A stretch of DNA of 64,000 nt from Halobacillus amylolyticus (GCF_022921115.1 NZ_CP095075.1:558001-622000); one strand, 5' to 3'. Shown: positions 1-8,259, counted from the first letter of the stretch. Program-made: numbers and translations. The notes: generated by a model from the sequence alone, not told the origin.

Positions 1-1
1 T

Positions 2-241
2 AACAAAGAATATGAAGGACCCTACCAATTCCGAGCGAAGGATCAATTTCTTATCGAACATTCGGATGGTTGTCTGTTGCTGTATGATGAAGATACTCCA
101 GGTACTCCACAATATTTTTTAAAACTGGTTAAAACCTTTCAGGAGCATCACACTTATGATATTTTATACATAACACCCAGTGATTTGGATGAAACCGTTG
201 AGGAAATTCGAATGTCTCACCACGATTTTTGGGAGCAATAA
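2..241 (+). CDS. ypsA: YpsA family protein (SLOG fold), C-terminal part
   Basis: This is the last 79 residues of a gene that begins outside the window, ending with TAA at 239-241. The segment EHSDGCLLLYDEDTPGTP and the ending HDFWEQ match the C-terminus of YpsA, a small Rossmann-like (SLOG superfamily, DUF1273) protein linked to cell division in Firmicutes. In B. subtilis ypsA lies directly upstream of gpsB, and the same order is seen here. The exact biochemical role of the family is not settled. The identification rests on both sequence memory and synteny. Confidence 0.85.
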   Translation, partial: NKEYEGPYQFRAKDQFLIEHSDGCLLLYDEDTPGTPQYFLKLVKTFQEHHTYDILYITPSDLDETVEEIRMSHHDFWEQ

Positions 242-325
242 TCGTTTTATGGGGAACGGATTAAATTGACAATCGAGCCAGCTTTTGAAAAAATATAGGT
301 AATGTGCTGAACAGAGGTGAGAGTA

Positions 326-649
326 ATGAGCGAAGAGAAATTTCATTTAGATGGGAAGACAATTTTAGAAAAAGATTTTAAAACGTCCATGAGAGGGTAT
401 AATCAAGAAGAGGTGGACGAGTTCTTGGATTTAGTCATCCAGGATTATGAAGCATTTAATAAAGAGATCGAAAGACTGGGCAATGAAAATGATCGTTTAA
501 AAAAAGCTCCTTCTCGAGAGGCGGCACCTGCCCAGCGGTCAAGGCAAACTCAGACGGCCAATCATAATCATCAGGTAAATTACGATATTTTAAAAAGAGT
601 TTCTAATTTAGAAAAAGCTGTATTTGGGAAAAAATATGCAGAAGAGTAA
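326..649 (+). CDS. gpsB: cell division regulator GpsB
   Basis: GpsB is a small coiled-coil adaptor that shuttles between septum and side wall and coordinates penicillin-binding proteins with division. The 107-residue product starts MSEEKFHLDGKTI and carries the DivIVA-type N-terminal module (KDFKTSMRGYNQEEVDEFLD, about residues 17-36). This is followed by a coiled coil to about residue 65, a variable linker rich in Q, A and R, and a short conserved tail. The frame is open from a GTG at 317, but the ATG at 326 follows a GAGGTGAG ribosome site with proper spacing and gives the usual family start. It sits between ypsA and rnpB as in Bacillus. Confidence 0.95.
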   Translation: MSEEKFHLDGKTILEKDFKTSMRGYNQEEVDEFLDLVIQDYEAFNKEIERLGNENDRLKKAPSREAAPAQRSRQTQTANHNHQVNYDILKRVSNLEKAVFGKKYAEE

Positions 650-737
650 GTGTATATATTTACCTGGTGACATGGCACGTTCTTTTTGCTATGATAATAG
701 AACGTGACTATTAAACGAGTTACGCTTAAAATGCACA

Positions 738-1132
738 TTTGAATACTCGGGTAATCGCTGTATTGCATCTGTGATACAGAGGAAAGTCCATGCTCGCACA
801 AGCTGAGATGCTTGTAGTGTTCGTGCCTGACGAAACCATAAGTCAGGGTAACTTTTAAGTTAACGGCAGGGAAGATACCTACGTCCCTTAGGGGATAGGG
901 TATTGCTACCTTGAAAGTGCCACAGTGACGGAGCCAGAATAGAAATATTCTGGGTGGAACGAGGTAAACCCCGCGAGCGAGCAACCCAAATTAAGGTAGG
1001 GGCACTTTTTGAAGGGAATTCAACCCGATAAGAGGTCGCGTTATGCGGCAGATAGATGGTTACCACCGGAGTACGAGGTTGACCGCCGTTTGTAGTACGA
1101 TGGAACAGAACATGGCTTACAGAGTATTCAAA
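738..1132 (+). ncRNA. rnpB: RNase P RNA (type B)
   Basis: This is the catalytic RNA of ribonuclease P, which trims tRNA 5' ends. The universally conserved core segments are present: CGGGTAATCGCTG near the 5' end, GAGGAAAGTCCATGCTCGCAC, the GAAAGTGCCACAGTGACG region, GTGGAACGAGGTAAACCCC, and TACGATGGAACAGAACATGG near the 3' end. The terminal P1 helix is visible as TTTGAATACTC (738-748) pairing with GAGTATTCAAA (1122-1132). Length (about 395 nt) and layout are those of the Bacillus-type (type B) molecule. The boundaries are set by P1 and are good to a few bases. Confidence 0.96.
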
Positions 1133-1154
1133 GGTCATTGATTCAACATGTTAT

Positions 1155-1208
1155 AACACCCTTCTACTTAAGCCTGATCGCTTTGATGGAAGGGTGTTTT
1201 ATTTTTAT
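1155..1208 (+). terminator. intrinsic terminator of rnpB
   Basis: A 10-bp stem AACACCCTTC / GAAGGGTGTT encloses an internal stretch and is followed by TTTTATTTTT. It lies just downstream of RNase P RNA. Confidence 0.9.
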
Positions 1209-1221
1209 CGATAATAGAGGT

Positions 1222-1367
1222 TGTTCAAAAAGTCACCCAATGATAAACGGCGAATTTCTTCGTTGCTCGGTTTTTCCGGTCCTCACGTATGAAAGGCATA
1301 CGGCTTGCGGTCCTCAAAACTTTCGCGCCTCGAACTTCTTGTTTCTAATTTGGAAACTTTTTGAACA
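1222..1367. repeat. 146-bp dispersed repeat with 12-bp inverted ends
   Basis: The segment is bounded by TGTTCAAAAAGT (1222-1233) and its exact reverse complement ACTTTTTGAACA (1356-1367), with a GC-richer interior containing TTTCTTCGTTGCTCGG and TTTCGCGCCTCGAACTTC. From memory, near-identical short elements are scattered through Bacillaceae genomes, which makes this a non-autonomous (MITE-like) repeat. It carries no convincing gene. It ends a few bases before the ribosome site of the next gene, so it may supply or separate that gene's promoter. Confidence 0.65.
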
Positions 1368-1388
1368 CTCGGTATTAGGAGGATCATC

Positions 1389-2528
1389 ATGCCACAAAAT
1401 GTAACCTTGATTGCTACAGCTGCTATGGGATTAGAAGCGATTGTTGCACGAGAAGTTCGTGCATTAGGCTATGAAGATGTGCAAGTAGAAAACGGAAGAG
1501 TAGTGTTTACAGCTCCAGTATCAGCGATTCCCCGTACTAATTTATGGCTTCGGACTGCTGACCGAGTAAAATTGGTAGTCGGTAGGTTTAAAGCCTATAG
1601 CTTTGATGAACTATTTGAAAAAACAAAAGCATTGCCATGGGAAACGTTTATCACCGAAGAAGGTGAATTCCCTGTGATAGGAAAATCGGTGAAGTCGAAG
1701 CTCTATAGCGTACCCGATTGTCAATCAATTGTGAAGAAGGCGATTGTTGAACGTTTGAAACAAAAATACGGCGTCGCGTCTATTTTGAAAGAATCCGGTG
1801 ATGATTTTTATCGAGTTGAAGTCGCTATACATAAAGATGAGGCATTGCTCACACTCGATACTTCAGGGAGCGGTTTGCACAAAAGAGGCTATCGCGTGGG
1901 ACAAGGGGAAGCCCCTTTAAAAGAAACCCTTGCTGCAGCTCTTATTCAAGTCACTAACTGGCATCCAGATCAGCCCTTTGTTGATCCTTTTTGTGGATCG
2001 GGCACAATTGCCATTGAAGCAGCCTTGATTGGACAAAATATCGCTCCAGGTTTCAATCGTGAATTTGCTTCAGAAAATTGGGGTTTTATAGAGCAAAATC
2101 ACTGGGATCAAGCTTTCGAAGAGGCGGAGGATTTTGCCCAGTATGATCAACCTTTAACGATTACGGGCTCGGACATCAGCCATGACATGATCAAAATTGC
2201 TGAAAACAATGCGGTCGAAGCGGGTCTTGGCGATCTCGTACAGTGGAAGCAGATGCAAGTGAAAGATTTACGGCCAAGGCAGGAGAATGGCTATCTTGTG
2301 TCAAATCCTCCCTATGGAGAGCGAATGGGTGAGCGGCCGGAAGTAGAGGAGATGTATCGCGACCTAGGTATGATTATGAGGGATTATCCATCGTGGAGCA
2401 CGTATATATTAACCTCCCATGAAAAATTCGAATTGCTTTACGGAGAAAAAGCCACCAAAAAACGTAAACTCTTCAATGGTTTCATTAAAACCGATTACTA
2501 CCAGTATTTCGGAAAACACGTGAAATAG
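1389..2528 (+). CDS. ypsC: THUMP-domain class I rRNA/RNA methyltransferase (YpsC/RlmL-like)
   Basis: This is a predicted SAM-dependent guanine-N2 RNA methyltransferase of the RlmL N-terminal/YpsC family, acting on 23S rRNA by family analogy. The 379-residue protein has an N-terminal ferredoxin-like segment, a THUMP domain (about 45-160), and a Rossmann methyltransferase with motif I DPFCGSGT near residue 198 and the catalytic motif NPPYGER near residue 306. The ATG at 1389 follows TAGGAGG at 1375-1381. It keeps its Bacillus position downstream of rnpB, though a repeat element has landed in the gap. Older databases label such proteins as adenine-specific DNA methylases, which is probably wrong. 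Confidence 0.9.
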   Translation: MPQNVTLIATAAMGLEAIVAREVRALGYEDVQVENGRVVFTAPVSAIPRTNLWLRTADRVKLVVGRFKAYSFDELFEKTKALPWETFITEEGEFPVIGKSVKSKLYSVPDCQSIVKKAIVERLKQKYGVASILKESGDDFYRVEVAIHKDEALLTLDTSGSGLHKRGYRVGQGEAPLKETLAAALIQVTNWHPDQPFVDPFCGSGTIAIEAALIGQNIAPGFNREFASENWGFIEQNHWDQAFEEAEDFAQYDQPLTITGSDISHDMIKIAENNAVEAGLGDLVQWKQMQVKDLRPRQENGYLVSNPPYGERMGERPEVEEMYRDLGMIMRDYPSWSTYILTSHEKFELLYGEKATKKRKLFNGFIKTDYYQYFGKHVK

Positions 2529-2540
2529 GGGGATGCGAAT

Positions 2541-4034
2541 TTGAGCCAGTCGACAGAACAGAAGTTTATGAATTTATTAAAAGAACAATCATCCTACGAG
2601 GAAGCAATCGGCTTAATGGCATGGGATATGAGAACAAAGGCACCAAAAAAAGCGGTCGAAACAAGATCTGAGGTGCTGGGAGTGCTTTCCCAGAAAGTAC
2701 ATGAAATTCAGACGTCTCAGGAAATGAAAACCTATTTAGATGACCTTGAAGGCAAGGCAGCAAACCCGATTGTCCAAAAGGCAGTTGAGGAAGCGAAGGA
2801 AACGTATGAGCGAACAGCTAAAATTCCAACATCAGAGTACAAAGCCTATGTAACCCTGCAATCGAAAGCAGAATCAATGTGGGCTGAGGCGAAGGAAAAC
2901 AATGATTTTAAGAGTTTCCAACCGTACTTAGAGGAGCTCGTTGCTTATAATCGTCGCTTTGCAGAATACTGGGGTTATGACAAACACAAATATGATGCCC
3001 TGCTTCACAATTACGAGCCCGGAGTTACGGTTGAAATACTCGATCAAGTGTTTCCAAAAGTCCGTAAATCATTAACGGAACTGTTAGAACAAATCAAACA
3101 GGCACCCGTGCAGCCTGATCCTTCTTTGCTGGAAGGACATTTTCCTAAGGACATGCAAGAAGAATTCAGTTATGAAATCTTACAGCGTATGGGCTACGAC
3201 TTCAATGCAGGGCGGTTGGATGAAACAATTCATCCTTTTGCTATTGGTTTGAATCGAAACGATGTGCGCGTAACGACGAAATATGATGAAAAAGATTTTC
3301 GGACAGCTGTTTTTGGGACCATTCATGAAGGTGGTCATGCCCTTTATGAACAAAATATTGATCCTAAATTAGCGTTTACCCCTCTGGCTACAGGCACTTC
3401 AATGGGGATTCATGAATCACAGTCATTATTCTGGGAGAATTTTGTTTCCAGAAGCAGACCATTTTGGGAAAACCATTATGAGCTGTTTCAAAGCCATGCA
3501 CCTGAACGGTTTGAAGCTCTAGCTCTCGATGATTTTTACAAGGCAGTTAATGAAGTGAAACCGTCGATGATTCGTATTGAAGCGGATGAACTAACGTATT
3601 GTCTTCATATTATGGTTCGTTATGAGCTTGAAAAAGCTTTAATTGGCGGGGAAATAGAAGTGAAGGATTTACCACAGCTATGGAATGAGAAAATGGAAGA
3701 CTATCTTGGAGTAACACCTGCGAACGATGCTGAAGGAGTGCTTCAGGATATTCACTGGTCTGGCGGCGATTTTGGTTATTTCCCATCTTACGCGTTAGGA
3801 TATATGTATGCGGCACAATTCCAACATACGATGGAGCAGGATCTTAATTTTAATGAAGTCATTCAAAAAGGGAACTTCAAGCAAATACAAGGCTGGCTTA
3901 CTAAACACATTCACCAGTTTGGCAAGATAAAAAAACCCCTTGAAATTTTGAACGATGTTACGGGAGAAGGCTTGAACCCTGATTATTTAGTAACCTATTT
4001 AACAAATAAGTATAAAGGTATTTACAAGTTTTAG
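2541..4034 (+). CDS. ypwA: M32 family metallocarboxypeptidase
   Basis: This is a cytosolic zinc carboxypeptidase of the Taq carboxypeptidase family, releasing C-terminal residues from peptides. The 497-residue length is typical. The zinc site HEGGH followed by ALYEQN lies at about residues 261-265, and the conserved GTSMGIHESQS and family IRIEADELTY motifs follow. The gene starts with TTG at 2541, 12 nt after the stop of the methyltransferase gene; the ribosome site AGGGGGA overlaps that stop. Close spacing suggests co-transcription with ypsC. Confidence 0.93.
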   Translation: MSQSTEQKFMNLLKEQSSYEEAIGLMAWDMRTKAPKKAVETRSEVLGVLSQKVHEIQTSQEMKTYLDDLEGKAANPIVQKAVEEAKETYERTAKIPTSEYKAYVTLQSKAESMWAEAKENNDFKSFQPYLEELVAYNRRFAEYWGYDKHKYDALLHNYEPGVTVEILDQVFPKVRKSLTELLEQIKQAPVQPDPSLLEGHFPKDMQEEFSYEILQRMGYDFNAGRLDETIHPFAIGLNRNDVRVTTKYDEKDFRTAVFGTIHEGGHALYEQNIDPKLAFTPLATGTSMGIHESQSLFWENFVSRSRPFWENHYELFQSHAPERFEALALDDFYKAVNEVKPSMIRIEADELTYCLHIMVRYELEKALIGGEIEVKDLPQLWNEKMEDYLGVTPANDAEGVLQDIHWSGGDFGYFPSYALGYMYAAQFQHTMEQDLNFNEVIQKGNFKQIQGWLTKHIHQFGKIKKPLEILNDVTGEGLNPDYLVTYLTNKYKGIYKF

Positions 4035-4067
4035 GGACCTGGCTGGGTGCTGTTTGTAGCATTAAAA

Positions 4068-4094
4068 AGCCCAGCTGTTAAAAACAGCTGGGCT
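4068..4094 (-). terminator. intrinsic terminator for the minus-strand lipoprotein gene
   Basis: A perfect 12-bp stem AGCCCAGCTGTT / AACAGCTGGGCT with a 3-nt loop. On the minus strand it is followed by TTTTTAATG, so it serves the lipoprotein gene and may also stop transcription from the carboxypeptidase gene. Confidence 0.85.
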
Positions 4095-4101
4095 ACATAC
4101 A

Positions 4102-4647
4102 TTAAGAGAATTCTTTCATTAGGTCTGTTGTAAGAAGACCTGCGTTTTCATATACAGAATCAACTATTGACTGGAACTCTTTAAACTTCTCATTAGCTGC
4201 TGAAAAGTCGGCATTTTCTAGATCGGCTTCAAGTGCTTTCCCTGCTTCGTCGTAGTATGCTTGAAGGGAAGGTAATGCTTCCTTATACTTTGTTGTAATA
4301 TCCTCAGGAAGATCTGCTTTTATTTCATAGTTGGCAGCTTGTTCAGATGCTTTTTCCGCTGCTGTTTTAGCCTTTTCACCTGCGGTTTTAATTGCTTCCG
4401 CATCTGGCTCTTCCTCACCTACAGCTGTTTGATACGCAGCTATTTTAGAGTGATTGGGTCTGAACGTACTCGCCATGTTCATTTGTGCGTTAAGTATTTC
4501 TTTTTTTACTGCTTTCTCATCAGAGCTTTTTTCTTGGCTGCTTTTCTCTTCCCCATTTGATTTGCTTGCTTCTTCAGATGATGAGCTTCCACAACCAGCT
4601 AGTGCAAGAACCGTTGTTAAACCGAATGCTAGTAACCATTTTTTCAT
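4102..4647 (-). CDS. predicted secreted lipoprotein of unknown function
   Basis: The 181-residue product begins MKKWLLAFGLTTVLALAGC, a clear lipoprotein signal with lipobox LAGC (Cys at residue 19). A serine- and glutamate-rich linker follows (about 20-45). The mature domain is predicted all-helical, rich in A, E and K, and I do not recognise its family. It should be anchored to the outer face of the membrane by diacylglycerol. The AAGGGGG ribosome site lies just upstream of the ATG. It is a monocistronic unit convergent with the carboxypeptidase gene, sharing its terminator. Confidence 0.8.
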   Translation of the reverse strand: MKKWLLAFGLTTVLALAGCGSSSSEEASKSNGEEKSSQEKSSDEKAVKKEILNAQMNMASTFRPNHSKIAAYQTAVGEEEPDAEAIKTAGEKAKTAAEKASEQAANYEIKADLPEDITTKYKEALPSLQAYYDEAGKALEADLENADFSAANEKFKEFQSIVDSVYENAGLLTTDLMKEFS

Positions 4648-4763
4648 CTTATTTCCCCCTTTTGCAAAACTTTACAAAAACTAGTGTAATAGGAACGGTT
4701 GAAAATGTAAAGATTTTGAATAAATGTTACAATATAATGAAAATTCAGTCTTAGGAGGCCGCT

Positions 4764-5531
4764 ATGTATTTACCTAATTTCAGATTAGACAGTCAATTAG
4801 CCGTAGTCACAGGAGCAACGAAAGGCATAGGGAGGGCGATTGCGTTATCCTATGCACAATCAGGGGCAGATGTCATCATTATTGCCAGGAATAAAGAAGA
4901 TCTGGAAAGTACAAAAAACGAAATTGAGGCTTACGGTCAACGAGTTTGGTCTGTACAAGCTGACGTAAATCAATACCAACTAATCACAGAGGAAGTAGAC
5001 AAACTCCGTGCTGGACGACCGATTGATATTTGGGTAAACAATGCGGGGATGAATATCCGGAGTCTGGCGGAAAATGTGACAGAAGAAGAGTGGGAAACAA
5101 TTGTTTCAACCAATATGAAGAGTGCTTTCTTTTTAGCTCAATATGCAGCTAAAACAATGAAGGAAGTAAAGAGAGGGAAAATTATCAATATCTCTTCCGT
5201 GGGTGGTCATACAGCATTACGTACTGGCGTAGTTTATGCCATGACGAAAAGTTCTCTGATTCAGATGACGAAAAACCTAGCATTAGAGTGGGGCCCCTAT
5301 CAGATTAATGTGAATGCAATTGGACCTTGGTATTTTGAAACGGCGTTAACAGAACAGTTATTAAAAAATGAAGACTACGTAGCGGATATATTAGATCGTA
5401 CACCATTGAAAAGAATAGGAAAGCTTGAAGAAATTACTGGTGCGGCAGTTTTTTTGGCATCAGAAGCAGGGAACTATATGACAGGCCAAACCTTATTTGT
5501 AGATGGAGGAATGACAATTTACGGGTTTTGA
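4764..5531 (+). CDS. short-chain dehydrogenase/reductase
   Basis: A 255-residue classical SDR that should use NAD(P)H. The cofactor motif TGATKGIG lies near residues 17-24, NNAG near 92, the active-site pair Y-x3-K in YAMTKSS near 158-162, and the C-terminal FVDGG is typical. The nearest textbook relatives are gluconate 5-dehydrogenase and glucose dehydrogenase-type enzymes, but the substrate cannot be read from sequence. The ATG follows TAGGAGG at 4752-4758. It lies upstream of the polyketide pair with a gap of about 70 nt, so a functional link to it is possible but not shown. Confidence 0.88.
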   Translation: MYLPNFRLDSQLAVVTGATKGIGRAIALSYAQSGADVIIIARNKEDLESTKNEIEAYGQRVWSVQADVNQYQLITEEVDKLRAGRPIDIWVNNAGMNIRSLAENVTEEEWETIVSTNMKSAFFLAQYAAKTMKEVKRGKIINISSVGGHTALRTGVVYAMTKSSLIQMTKNLALEWGPYQINVNAIGPWYFETALTEQLLKNEDYVADILDRTPLKRIGKLEEITGAAVFLASEAGNYMTGQTLFVDGGMTIYGF

Positions 5532-5602
5532 GGATAGGAAAGAGACTATCTTATTATAAATACCTGTAGTTATGGGCATACTGTTATAAAAGAGGTGTAC
5601 CT

Positions 5603-6688
5603 ATGTCTTACATATTATCTACGAGTACCCAGACAGCAGAAAATTGTTATTCTCAGTCAGAAATTCAAAAACTGGTTAATTATGTTTTTCCCCTAAAAGC
5701 ACATGAGAAAAAGAGATTAATGCCAATTTTTGAGCATGCTCATATTAAAGAACGGCAATTCTCTAGCTCTCTGTCCTGGTATCAACAAACTCACTCACTA
5801 AAGGAACGTAATGATTTATATCAAACGTGCGCTGTCGATTACTGTGAGCAGGCGATAAGGAAGTGTTTGAGTAATCCTGAATTTCTCTCAAATTCTATAC
5901 CGGCTCAATCCGTCGATCATATAATCTTTATTTCTTCCACTGGAATTGCGACTCCTACGCTTGATACCTATCTAATCGATAAATTGGGCTGTAAAGATAC
6001 GGTCAAGCGTACACCGATCTTTGGACTCGGTTGTGCAGGAGGAACGAGTGGGATAGCTAAGGCACACGAATACCTTAAAGGTGCACCTGAAAGCAATGTT
6101 CTTATCGTATGTGTGGAACTTTGCAGTTTAACTTTTCAACTGGATGACGCGAGTATTAGTAATTTTGTAGGAACGGCTTTATTTGGTGATGGGGCTTCCG
6201 CTGTCTTGATGGCAGGCGAGAATTCCCACTTACTTAAGCATCAAACTTCAGCCGTTCCTAAAGTAGAACACATAAGTACAAAAACTAAGCCGCATAGTCA
6301 ATCAGTGATGGGGTGGAAAGTCGTTGATACAGGGTTTGAAGTTGTATTTAACAAGAGCATCCCAAATTTAGTGCGTCATTTTTGGAGTGGTCATATAAAA
6401 GATTTTCTTTTGTCTGTTGGCTGGACCGTTGATGAGTTGCCATTTCTTGTTGCACATCCTGGGGGCAAAAAAGTGCTTGAAGCTTATGAAGAAGTGTTGA
6501 GTGTACCTGAATCCGCTTTAACCTTTTCAAGAAATATTCTTAGGGATCATGGGAACATGTCATCACCGACCGTTCATTTTGTTCTCGATCAAGCAATGAG
6601 AAGTAAACCTAAGCGGAAAACTCGGTCCATTATGGCTTCTTTAGGGCCAGGGTTTACTTCAGAGCTTGTCAGTTTGGAGTGGTCTTAA
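5603..6688 (+). CDS. bpsA: type III polyketide synthase (alkylpyrone synthase)
   Basis: This is a chalcone-synthase-fold enzyme that extends long-chain acyl-CoA with malonyl-CoA; in B. subtilis BpsA makes triketide alkylpyrones. At 361 residues it has the usual length. The catalytic triad is visible: Cys in GLGCAGG (about residue 143), His in AHPGGKK (about 284) and Asn in HGNMSSPT (about 317). The start is the ATG at 5603 after AGAGGTG. The next gene, a methyltransferase, starts two bases after this stop, reproducing the bpsA-bpsB pair of B. subtilis. Confidence 0.93.
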   Translation: MSYILSTSTQTAENCYSQSEIQKLVNYVFPLKAHEKKRLMPIFEHAHIKERQFSSSLSWYQQTHSLKERNDLYQTCAVDYCEQAIRKCLSNPEFLSNSIPAQSVDHIIFISSTGIATPTLDTYLIDKLGCKDTVKRTPIFGLGCAGGTSGIAKAHEYLKGAPESNVLIVCVELCSLTFQLDDASISNFVGTALFGDGASAVLMAGENSHLLKHQTSAVPKVEHISTKTKPHSQSVMGWKVVDTGFEVVFNKSIPNLVRHFWSGHIKDFLLSVGWTVDELPFLVAHPGGKKVLEAYEEVLSVPESALTFSRNILRDHGNMSSPTVHFVLDQAMRSKPKRKTRSIMASLGPGFTSELVSLEWS

Positions 6689-6689
6689 T

Positions 6690-7190
6690 ATGCTTGGTTT
6701 GTTATTTGCTCTGATCGTTATGCAAAGATTAGCTGAACTGGTCTTAGCTCGTTCTAATAAGAAATGGATGCTTGCTAATGGCGGAGTAGAATATGAAACA
6801 GGTCATTATCCTCTATTTATTATTCTGCACACGTTGTTTTTTTTAGCGATCATCTATGAATGGCAAGTTTCTAATGTTTATATAGAATGGATCTTTCCGG
6901 TTGCTTTTATTCTCTTTCTTTGCTTGCAGGTTATCAGGGTGTGGTGCATTGTGAGTTTGGGGAGGCGGTGGAACACTCGGATTATTGTCATTCCAAATGA
7001 TCCACTCATTTCTAAAGGTCCTTATAAGTATGTAAAGCATCCAAACTACCTCATAGTTTTTTTTGAACTATCCATCATCCCTCTTATGTTTCATGCTTAT
7101 ATAACTGCTGTGGTTTTTCCTATTCTTCATCTCCTCGTTTTGGCTGTCAGAATACCTGCTGAGGAGAGAGCGCTTCACGGAAAGTTCTGA
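6690..7190 (+). CDS. bpsB: isoprenylcysteine carboxyl methyltransferase-family O-methyltransferase (alkylpyrone methylation)
   Basis: This is a 166-residue integral membrane methyltransferase of the ICMT family with four to five hydrophobic segments. The C-terminal SAM-binding region is recognisable as GRRWNTRI, then GPYKYVKHPNY, and the end motif RIPAEERAL. In B. subtilis BpsB (YpbQ) methylates the alkylpyrones made by BpsA. An upstream TTG at 6666 would extend the frame, but the ATG at 6690 has the TTGGAGTGG ribosome site and sits two bases after the bpsA stop, implying translational coupling. Confidence 0.9.
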   Translation: MLGLLFALIVMQRLAELVLARSNKKWMLANGGVEYETGHYPLFIILHTLFFLAIIYEWQVSNVYIEWIFPVAFILFLCLQVIRVWCIVSLGRRWNTRIIVIPNDPLISKGPYKYVKHPNYLIVFFELSIIPLMFHAYITAVVFPILHLLVLAVRIPAEERALHGKF

Positions 7191-7247
7191 AAATTTCAGC
7201 TGATATATTGATTACCTGTTAGCTCTCTGCTATACTCTAATTATTAA

Positions 7248-7262
7248 TGAAAATCATTATCA
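7248..7262 (+). promoter_or_regulatory. Fur-type operator
   Basis: TGAAAATCATTATCA matches the Bacillus 7-1-7 Fur consensus TGATAATNATTATCA at all but one position. It lies 16 bases upstream of the start of a 47-codon gene and close to its ribosome site, a position suited to iron-dependent repression. Confidence 0.7.
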
Positions 7263-7278
7263 ATTAGGAGACGAGCAT

Positions 7279-7422
7279 ATGGTGATTTTGTTCATTTTAC
7301 TTGTTGTAGCCATCTATACAAGTTTGATGGTATGGGTATTAGCTAAACTTGGGCTAACATCGGCCAAATCGGTGGTAGACGTTCTTAAGCTCCAAACAAA
7401 AAAAGACGTGCTTCAAAACTGA
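7279..7422 (+). CDS. small membrane protein behind a Fur box
   Basis: A 47-residue product, MVILFILLVVAIYTS..., consists of one strong transmembrane helix (about residues 2-25) followed by a short basic and polar tail ending KLQTKKDVLQN. The ribosome site TTAGGAG is ideally placed before the ATG at 7279. A Fur-like operator precedes it and a terminator follows, so it forms a complete small transcription unit. I do not recognise the family. Small Fur-regulated proteins (for example the FbpA, FbpB and FbpC group of B. subtilis) are a functional analogy only. Confidence 0.65.
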   Translation: MVILFILLVVAIYTSLMVWVLAKLGLTSAKSVVDVLKLQTKKDVLQN

Positions 7423-7446
7423 ACATCATACAAACAATCTATTTCG

Positions 7447-7475
7447 GTCAGGTGACATGAACCTGGCTTTTTTTG
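7447..7475 (+). terminator. intrinsic terminator after the small membrane gene
   Basis: A 7-bp stem GTCAGGT / ACCTGGC with one wobble pair, followed by seven T residues (7468-7474). Confidence 0.75.
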
Positions 7476-7555
7476 TTATACTAATGATAATCAAAATTTG
7501 TCGACGGATGTCGCAGGATATGGCAAGGGAGTAATATAGTAACAAGGAGCGAATC

Positions 7556-7867
7556 ATGAAGCAAAATGAATCATTAGCTTATTACTTAGAAGATTTGTGG
7601 TCAAAAGGCTTTAAGCTTTCTGATGAGGATGTACACTTCATCTATGTTGGAAGGAATTCAACGAATGTTGAGGAATGGAAGGTGATGCTTGCCATAAAAG
7701 AGACACTGAAGTTTCAGCAGACTTTCGATCCTAGCTTTTACATCAGTGTGCTTGAGCATCTATCATCTTCAGCCATTACAACAAAGAAATCAGCCTATCG
7801 CGCTTTAGAAAAACGCGGTTTAGATTCTTCGATTAAAAAAACGAATCCAACTGGAATTCTCGAATAG
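7556..7867 (+). CDS. DUF6123-like small protein
   Basis: A 103-residue cytosolic protein, MKQNESLAYYLEDLWSKGF..., with the pattern GFKLSDEDVHFIYVG that I associate with the DUF6123 family of Bacillaceae. Function is unknown. A good ribosome site (AAGGAGCG) precedes the ATG. Its TAG stop abuts the stop of the convergent RNase H-like gene with no gap. An imperfect half-site resembling a Fur box (TGATAATCAAAATTT, near 7484-7498) lies upstream but is too weak to call. Confidence 0.7.
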   Translation: MKQNESLAYYLEDLWSKGFKLSDEDVHFIYVGRNSTNVEEWKVMLAIKETLKFQQTFDPSFYISVLEHLSSSAITTKKSAYRALEKRGLDSSIKKTNPTGILE

Positions 7868-8254
7868 TTATCTTTTAAGTGCAGAGCGCGCCAGGCGGTC
7901 TGCATTTTTATTTGCCTTATCTGGAATCCACTTATAAAAAACGAACGAAAAGGAATCATGAAGGGTGAGAATTTGATTAAGAAGCGGCACAAAGGCAGGA
8001 TTGTTTGTGTAACTTTTATCAACAGTTGTTACGACGACCTGTGAATCAGACCGTATCGATAGAATTTCACCAGGGAATTTTTGTTTACATATTTCCAGCG
8101 CTCGGATCACAGCCAAGAATTCAGCCTCATGATTGGTATGTTCACCAAGGAAGTAACTGTATTCATACTGTTGTTTATTTTGTTTAATATAAATACCGGC
8201 AGCACTTGGACCGGGATTCCCTACAGTAGATGCATCAGTATACACTTCGATCAA
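7868..8254 (-). CDS. RNase H-like (type I) family protein
   Basis: A 128-residue protein with the RNase HI fold. The acidic catalytic set is visible: D in YTDASTVGNPGP, E in NHEAEFLAV, D in RSDSQ and D in NADRLAR. It belongs to the reverse-transcriptase-like/RNase HI group represented in B. subtilis by YpdQ and YpeP and should cleave RNA in RNA-DNA hybrids or be an inactive relative. The frame opens at a GTG at 8263, but the AGGAGG at 8263-8268 favours the TTG at 8254 (8-nt spacing). It is convergent and stop-to-stop with the DUF6123-like gene. Confidence 0.85.
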   Translation of the reverse strand: MIEVYTDASTVGNPGPSAAGIYIKQNKQQYEYSYFLGEHTNHEAEFLAVIRALEICKQKFPGEILSIRSDSQVVVTTVDKSYTNNPAFVPLLNQILTLHDSFSFVFYKWIPDKANKNADRLARSALKR

Positions 8255-8259
8255 CTCTC

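Noticed and set aside
580-1138. Two minus-strand open frames of 134 and 92 codons across RNase P RNA
   Set aside because: They run antisense through a clearly structured RNA gene and lack ribosome sites.
1138-1404. Plus-strand open frame of 88 codons ending at the ypsC start
   Set aside because: It spans the rnpB terminator and the dispersed repeat; composition and context argue against coding.
7484-7498. Second Fur box upstream of the DUF6123-like gene
   Set aside because: Only the left half TGATAAT matches; the right half is AT-rich but not complementary.
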